Source: Candidatus Mcinerneyibacteriota bacterium (GTDB lineage: Bacteria; AUK180; JAQVHJ01). From it: a DNA stretch of 9,537 nt. The stretch lies in assembly GCA_030630935.1 (NCBI GenBank), contig DAOVMD010000085.1, positions 1 to 9,537 of the forward strand. Direction: 5' to 3'. This document shows positions 4,963 through 9,537 of the stretch, piece after piece. The translations under genes were made by a program, and so were the position numbers. Position 1 is the first letter of the stretch, and every line of letters starts with the position of its first letter. The notes under the pieces were generated by a model, which made no database searches, was not told the origin of the DNA, and worked only from the letters and a program-made list of their open reading frames with translations.

Positions 4963-5537
4963 AGAAGTTAAGGGTATTGTTAATAATTTGGGTAATTGGT
5001 TTAATATTTTTCTATAATTGTAAGACTTCTGATGAAAAAAAAGAAGTTCACAATCAGGAACTGGTCGGGATAACAAAGATAACAGAGGATTTTGATTGGA
5101 TTAAGAATCATTATTCTAATGCTGAATTTATATCTTCAGGTAAGTATAAAGACTTAAATGTATTTAATATTTTTGATGGTTCGAAGAAAGAAATCGGGAT
5201 TTTAATTTTTACTGCCCAGAACAAATTGTCCGGTGAAGGTTATAGCGGTGAGATTGACCTGGGGATTATTTTTGATTCTGATTATAAAATAATTGGAGTT
5301 GAGGTTATTGACCATACAGAGACCAGGTCTTATTTAGAGAATGTTAAAGATTCGGGTTACCTGAAACTTTTTAAAGATGTTTCCTTGAAGGAAGAGTTAG
5401 AATTCGACATGAACATTGAAGCTGTTACAGGTGCAACGATTACTTCAAAAGGAATCTTTATCGGTGTAAAAAATCTTCAAAACAAATTACAGCTTTCCGT
5501 ATCACAGCCCCCAGCATCTAACATAAAAAAAAAATAG
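4959..5537 (+). CDS. FMN-binding domain protein (NosR/RnfG-type FMN_bind), likely N-terminal half of a frameshifted protein
   Basis: A 192-residue membrane-anchored extracytoplasmic protein. Residues 5-20 form a hydrophobic segment ending at Cys21 (FYNC). This is a poor lipobox, so a transmembrane anchor is as likely as a lipoprotein. The FMN_bind domain spans about 70-180. It has HTETRSY (119-125), reminiscent of the H-x-E-T stretch in RnfG/NqrC, and EAVTGATITS (154-163), which fits the flavinylation motif (D/E)xx(S/T)GA(T/S). Thr160 is the expected site of covalent FMN attachment by ApbE. The tail turns into a Pro/Ser linker (SQPPASN) and ends IKKK-stop on ten A residues at 5525-5534. A -1 shift there continues directly into the Fe-S membrane domain. 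The start overlaps the GAF stop by 4 bases. Confidence 0.85.
   Translation: MKKLRVLLIIWVIGLIFFYNCKTSDEKKEVHNQELVGITKITEDFDWIKNHYSNAEFISSGKYKDLNVFNIFDGSKKEIGILIFTAQNKLSGEGYSGEIDLGIIFDSDYKIIGVEVIDHTETRSYLENVKDSGYLKLFKDVSLKEELEFDMNIEAVTGATITSKGIFIGVKNLQNKLQLSVSQPPASNIKKK
5525..5534 (+). other. A10 slippery tract at the FMN / Fe-S domain junction
   Basis: Ten consecutive A residues follow ACAT. In frame 0 they read ATA-AAA-AAA-AAA-TAG and terminate. Re-reading one base gives ...AAA-ATA-GAT and joins the long downstream frame. One added or two deleted A residues would fuse the two genes. Runs of nine or more A are classic substrates for transcriptional slippage and also for replication or sequencing indels, so the cause cannot be decided from this copy. 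Confidence 0.75.
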
Positions 5538-6145
5538 ATTTCACGGAATCAATTGTTTTAACCATTGTTTTCCTTGCTGCTTTGGGAGTACATTTCTTTA
5601 AGAAGGTTTGGTTGAGATATTTATTCTTAACCGGTGTAGTAATATTTTTCGGGTATATATGGACTGTTGAATTTTCGTTTTTACATTTGGGAATTATTTT
5701 GGGCGGTAAGTTTGCCGGAGTATCAATCTTTACATTGGTCTTTCTTGGACTTGTATTATTAACAGTGATATTTTTTGATCGATTTTACTGCTTTCATCTC
5801 TGTCCCTTCGGTGCATTAACAGAACTTCTACATGTAATAAGGACCCGGTTAATAAAATTAAAGAATATTAAACTTTCAAATAAATTCTTACCTGAGGTTC
5901 GGTATGTATTTACTGCTTCAGTAATTACTTATGCTGTGTTTACAAATAATTTTAACCTGGAGTTCGAACCGCACTTCTTTATATTTTTAAAGAATTTCAA
6001 TATCTTTTTAATCATATTTTCAGGATTGATTATTTTTGCTTCTTTATTTGTAAAAAGAATCTGGTGCAGATATTTCTGTCCCTGCGGATTATTTTTTGAT
6101 TTAATAATTAAAATGAAATATTCAGTAAAAAAATATTTTAAATAG
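5534..6145 (+). CDS. Polytopic membrane protein with two CxxxCP Fe-S motifs (NosR/NapH/RdhC-type), expressed only through a -1 shift or alternative start
   Basis: This frame encodes 203 residues from the A10 tract. About five hydrophobic segments are visible: ESIVLTIVFLAALGVHFF, RYLFLTGVVIFFGYIW, FAGVSIFTLVFLGLVLL, VRYVFTASVITYAVF and FNIFLIIFSGLIIFASLF. Two cluster-binding motifs follow segments 3 and 5: CFHLCP (codons 5789-5806) and CRYFCPC (codons 6065-6085). Such domains pass electrons at or across the cytoplasmic membrane, often from or to a flavinylated FMN domain. The only near-cognate start in the frame is TTG at 5582. It has no SD and would cut the first helix in half; the only ATG is near the C-terminus. 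Joined to the FMN domain the product is about 395 residues with the order of NosR and of the shorter RdhC/PceC proteins. It ends 1 bp before addB. Confidence 0.75.
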   Translation: MDFTESIVLTIVFLAALGVHFFKKVWLRYLFLTGVVIFFGYIWTVEFSFLHLGIILGGKFAGVSIFTLVFLGLVLLTVIFFDRFYCFHLCPFGALTELLHVIRTRLIKLKNIKLSNKFLPEVRYVFTASVITYAVFTNNFNLEFEPHFFIFLKNFNIFLIIFSGLIIFASLFVKRIWCRYFCPCGLFFDLIIKMKYSVKKYFK

Positions 6146-6146
6146 G

Positions 6147-9100
6147 ATGATGAAAATACATTTATTCACCGGCAGTACATATTTAGATATTCTTAATACA
6201 GAGATAATTAACGGATTAAAAAATCCTGTCTCGCCTTTTGATGTTGTCGTAATTCTTCCGTCTGTTTTAAAGTGCAGGGAGAGAAGAAGTAACCTTTTTA
6301 ACCAAGCTAATAAAAACGGTTATTTAGGTCAGGTATTCTATACATTTCATTCTTTTATAAGTCAATTTGCAGGCGAGTTCGGTTTCCTTTCTGATGACCT
6401 TGGCAAGGTCGCTCTCAGGGAAATTGTAAATAGTTCAGATTTAAAATATTTTAAAGCGGTGAAGGATTTCAATGGATTTATCTCTTCCTTACAGCGCTTG
6501 ATATTTGAGTTGGGTCATAGTGGTGTGAACCCGGATGAGTTTGAGGAAATAGTAATGAAGAGTTTTGGAACAATTTCTGATAAGCATTCAGAAATTCTGG
6601 TTTTACTAAAAGGATATGAAAAATTAAAGAAGAGTTCCGGCTTTTTTGACCGGATAGATATTTTTAATAAAGGTCTTGCGAATTTTAAGGATAAAAAAAT
6701 AAAGATTAAGAAATTTATAATGGGAGATATTTATGATATCTCACCTAATGAAAAATTGTTATTTGAAGAGTTGGTTCACAGGGCAGATGAGACTTTTATC
6801 GGAGTATTCAAACCCGAGAGATTAACCAGGACCACAAAACCTGTAATGAAATTTATTGATTATATGAAAACCTTTAATCCTATGATAAAAGATTATTCCG
6901 AAACTTCTACGAAAGCACTTTTTACTTTTTGCGAATATTTTTCAAAAGGATATTCAAGTGAAGCACCTGAGTTAAATTTAAGGGATGAGATTTATTTTAT
7001 TGAATCGTCTGGAGTTTATAACGAGATTAAACGTGTTTTTTCAATGATAAAAGAGGAACTAACTAATGGTAAGCCGATTGATGATATTGTAATCTTTTGG
7101 CGTTCATCCGATCAACTTGAAAAGGTAATAGAAAATATCTCAAATGAGTTTGGGATTCCAATTTCATTTATGAATGTTACACGGAAGGGTTCACAGTTCT
7201 TAAAATTTATTACTGAACTATTCAACCTTTTCCGAGGTGATGAGATTGAAGGATCAAAGCTATTTGAGTTATTACGGTATTCATATAGTTTTTTAAATAA
7301 GGAAAAACTTGATATTCTTGAAATTAAGATGAAGACGATGAATTATCTATTTAATGCAAAAATGATTTTAAAATTAATAGAAAAAGAAAGTGATGCAGAT
7401 TATAATGAAATTAAAGATTATATTTTAAAGATTAAAGACTATCAAGGTGAATTTCGTAAGGTAACAAATATTCAATTAAGCTTAGATTTATTTATTTCCT
7501 TCTTAGAAGATTTCGGGTTATTGACAATTGAAAATAATTTCATATATAAAATTGAAATTAAAAATTATTATTCTATTGCAAATCTTATTACTGCCCTTGA
7601 GACCTTTAGCGAATTATCCGGGAAGTATTTCTCCGGAACATATAAGCCCGGTGAATTATTCCAGATGCTTTTAAGTATTATAAATTCTGTTAAAGTTGAC
7701 GAAATTCCTGATGAACGATCCGGTCGGATTCGAATATTTGATTTTGCAGCAGGCCGGTATGTTAAATCTAAATCTGTATATATCATTCATCTTCAGGAAT
7801 CAGTTATTCCTTCTACAGGCTCGGCTGATCCATTCTTTAAAATTATAGAGAGGAAGAAGATAAACTCCATCAAGACCGGCGCATTTTACGATCGGTCCGA
7901 GAAATTTTCCAAGGAGCGGTATCTTTTTTATTTATTATTATGTTCAGCACAGAACCGTTTAGTTCTCAGTTCCTGTAAATATAATGAGGATGGGACACTA
8001 TTAAGTCAGTCTCCATTTTTTTATGAAGTAAAAAAGATCCTTCCCGAAGATTATGTTGAGAAACATAGTATAGTGATTACTCCTGATATGGTGATCCCTG
8101 AGTTTGGCGAGATATTTTCAAGAAATGATTTAACGAAGAGGGTTATATATGATCTTACAAGTAAATCAAATGAGGTATTTACATATATAGATTTGCTTGC
8201 CGGTAGGGATAAAGACGAGTTGTATAGGTTATTTAGTTTGCAGGCATTTAAATTTAATTCACGCCTCTCCGGAAAATCTCTTTTAGATTTTAATAAGTTT
8301 AAGTTTAAGATGAGTCAATCAAAATTATCTAAATATATGAAGTGTCCATTTCAATTTTTTATTACTTACATAATGCAGATTGAAAAGATTGAACTTGGGG
8401 CAACTCCATTAACCAGGGGGAATTTTGTTCATAAGCTTTTAGAAGTTTTTTATTTACAACTTCAAAGCTTAGGATACCGATTTGTGAGTGACCTGGAGTT
8501 TGAGAAAGCTTGGAAGATTTTGGAGAATTTATTTGATAATTTAGAAGTAAAATTTGCACCGGGTTACCCGGAATATTTTGAGTACTTTGAAAGAGAAAAA
8601 ACTAAGAAATCTCTTCTAAAATATCTTGAATATGAATATGATTTTGAAAAGACTTATCCGAAGTTTATCCCCTGGAAATTTGAATTGAATATCAAAAACT
8701 TTGAGATTGAAACAGGAGAAGTTAAGATGCCATTTCGAGGTATGATTGACAGATTGGATAAAAGCGGGGATTATTTTATTGTTTCAGATTATAAATATAC
8801 TAAGACTCAGACCGGTACGGTTCTTTATAACAGTATTAAGAATGGTGAGAATTTTCAGATTCCTCTTTATTTATATTACATCAAGAATAAATATGGTAAG
8901 GACCCGATTGGCGGTGAGTTGATAGGTGTTTTGACTAATAAACGCAGTACGGCATATTTAAATAATATCAATGATATTTTAGATAGACCTATTAAACAAA
9001 AACAGGTAATAGATTATAAGTTGGTAATTGATTTTTATATTAATAAGGCTGCAGGATTATACAATATGATTAATAATGGTGATTTTGAAATTGCCCCGAT

Positions 9101-9227
9101 CAATGAAAAATTGGGTTGTGACCACTGTAATTTCGAGGATATTTGCAGAGTTAACAGATTTAGAATTGAAGAGGTTACCAATATTAGAGCTGCAGATTTA
9201 AAGGATAAAGATGAACCAAAAGAATAA
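6147..9227 (+). CDS. addB: AddB-like PD-(D/E)XK nuclease/inactivated helicase subunit with 4Fe-4S staple
   Basis: This is a 1026-residue cytoplasmic protein, slightly shorter than Bacillus AddB. With AddA it forms the helicase-nuclease that resects double-strand breaks for RecA. The C-terminal nuclease is clear: His762 (VHKLLEVFY), Asp868 (GMIDRLD), Asp881-x-Lys883 (SDYKY) and Gln904 (NFQIPLY) follow the RecB-family order. Cys733 (KCPFQFF) with Cys991-x2-Cys994-x5-Cys1000 has the spacing of the AddB iron-sulfur staple. The N-terminus (LFTGSTYLD) lacks a Walker A GKT/S, so this subunit should not hydrolyse ATP there, as in RexB-type relatives. The start is ATGATG at 6147/6150, 1 bp after the previous stop and without a well-spaced SD, which suggests coupled re-initiation. 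A weak TTGATT-N17-TATTCA at 6096-6124 might also drive it. It overlaps addA by 17 bp. Confidence 0.88.
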   Translation: MMKIHLFTGSTYLDILNTEIINGLKNPVSPFDVVVILPSVLKCRERRSNLFNQANKNGYLGQVFYTFHSFISQFAGEFGFLSDDLGKVALREIVNSSDLKYFKAVKDFNGFISSLQRLIFELGHSGVNPDEFEEIVMKSFGTISDKHSEILVLLKGYEKLKKSSGFFDRIDIFNKGLANFKDKKIKIKKFIMGDIYDISPNEKLLFEELVHRADETFIGVFKPERLTRTTKPVMKFIDYMKTFNPMIKDYSETSTKALFTFCEYFSKGYSSEAPELNLRDEIYFIESSGVYNEIKRVFSMIKEELTNGKPIDDIVIFWRSSDQLEKVIENISNEFGIPISFMNVTRKGSQFLKFITELFNLFRGDEIEGSKLFELLRYSYSFLNKEKLDILEIKMKTMNYLFNAKMILKLIEKESDADYNEIKDYILKIKDYQGEFRKVTNIQLSLDLFISFLEDFGLLTIENNFIYKIEIKNYYSIANLITALETFSELSGKYFSGTYKPGELFQMLLSIINSVKVDEIPDERSGRIRIFDFAAGRYVKSKSVYIIHLQESVIPSTGSADPFFKIIERKKINSIKTGAFYDRSEKFSKERYLFYLLLCSAQNRLVLSSCKYNEDGTLLSQSPFFYEVKKILPEDYVEKHSIVITPDMVIPEFGEIFSRNDLTKRVIYDLTSKSNEVFTYIDLLAGRDKDELYRLFSLQAFKFNSRLSGKSLLDFNKFKFKMSQSKLSKYMKCPFQFFITYIMQIEKIELGATPLTRGNFVHKLLEVFYLQLQSLGYRFVSDLEFEKAWKILENLFDNLEVKFAPGYPEYFEYFEREKTKKSLLKYLEYEYDFEKTYPKFIPWKFELNIKNFEIETGEVKMPFRGMIDRLDKSGDYFIVSDYKYTKTQTGTVLYNSIKNGENFQIPLYLYYIKNKYGKDPIGGELIGVLTNKRSTAYLNNINDILDRPIKQKQVIDYKLVIDFYINKAAGLYNMINNGDFEIAPINEKLGCDHCNFEDICRVNRFRIEEVTNIRAADLKDKDEPKE

Positions 9228-9537
9228 TCGAGATAAATCTATTCAGAGTTCCAAAAAGAAAATTCTTGTATCAGCTGGTGCCGGTACAGGCAAGACTACT
9301 GTTCTTGTTGAGAGATATCTTAGGATTCTAATCTCCGGGGATGTTAATCTGGAGGAGATCTTAGCAATTACATTTACCGAGAAAGCTGCACAGGAGATGA
9401 AGGAAAGGATATTCCTGAGACTTCTGGAAAAGGAACGCTTTGATTTAATTGAGAAATTTAACAATGCAAGAATTCATACTATTCATGGTTTTTGTTCAGG
9501 GATCCTAAAAGATTATTCTTTTGAAGCTGAGATAGAC
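9211..9537 (+). CDS. addA: AddA/UvrD-family ATP-dependent helicase subunit, 5' part (truncated by window end)
   Basis: The N-terminal 109 residues of a superfamily 1 helicase; the frame stays open to the last base. Visible are Walker A GAGTGKTT (23-30, Lys28 and Thr29 for ATP binding) and motif Ia ILAITFTEKAAQEM, where FT-x-KAA-x-EM is diagnostic of UvrD/RecB/AddA. A segment IHTIHGFCSGIL, the usual THSF/TIHGFC element of AddA/RecB proteins, is also present. AddA supplies the motor and a second nuclease of the AddAB resection complex. The ATG at 9211 has AAGGA at 9201-9205 and overlaps the addB end by 17 bases, so the pair is translationally coupled. A stand-alone UvrD/PcrA is less likely because of the AddB neighbour and the GFC element. 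The rest of the gene lies outside the window. Confidence 0.9.
   Translation, partial: MNQKNNRDKSIQSSKKKILVSAGAGTGKTTVLVERYLRILISGDVNLEEILAITFTEKAAQEMKERIFLRLLEKERFDLIEKFNNARIHTIHGFCSGILKDYSFEAEID

Noticed and set aside
9243-9464. Minus-strand 73-codon frame near the window end
   Set aside because: It is antisense to the AddA Walker A and motif Ia region, which is unambiguously coding on the + strand.

Overview
This is an AT-rich bacterial window (roughly one third G+C by eye). Every supportable gene lies on the + strand. The genes use TTA- and AAA-rich codons, Shine-Dalgarno (SD)-like sites are visible at several starts, and three sigma70-type promoters share an exact 17-bp spacer. That promoter type argues against a typical Bacteroidota primary sigma factor. 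The intergenic DNA holds degenerate dispersed repeats, including a 'CATTGCGA...GCAATCT' family and GTTAAC palindromes. This style is common in uncultivated lineages (FCB-group or candidate-phylum genomes), but I cannot name the phylum.

Layout: 1-918 is non-coding and rich in inverted repeats: three GTTAAC palindromes, a nested stem-loop block at 238-343 and a strong hairpin at 355-380. It ends in a promoter for a PiT-superfamily anion permease (919-1956) of CysP-like type. The stretch 1957-2513 is a repeat-bearing gap that ends in a promoter for an orphan exported membrane protein with a TM2-like motif (2514-3131). The stretch 3132-3438 is a mosaic of dispersed repeat fragments.

From 3439 to the window end there is one tight operon-like run behind a very strong extended -10 promoter. 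Its order is: a P-II signal protein; a tandem-GAF protein; an FMN-binding domain; a membrane domain with two CxxxCP iron-sulfur motifs; an AddB-like nuclease with an iron-sulfur staple; and the N-terminus of an AddA/UvrD-type helicase cut by the window edge. Neighbours overlap or lie within 14 bp of each other.

The standout observation is at 5525-5534. The FMN-binding frame runs into ten consecutive A residues and stops. The membrane iron-sulfur domain is open in the -1 frame from exactly that tract and has no ATG of its own. A -1 shift gives a continuous protein of about 395 residues with the NosR/RdhC (PceC) architecture: N-terminal membrane anchor, FMN domain, five helices and two CxxxCP motifs. 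It may be expressed by slippage, be a phase-variable switch, be a pseudogene, or be a homopolymer sequencing error. The operon couples a P-II/GAF signalling pair to this putative flavin/Fe-S electron-transfer protein. AddAB, a double-strand-break repair pair, is probably co-transcribed rather than functionally linked.
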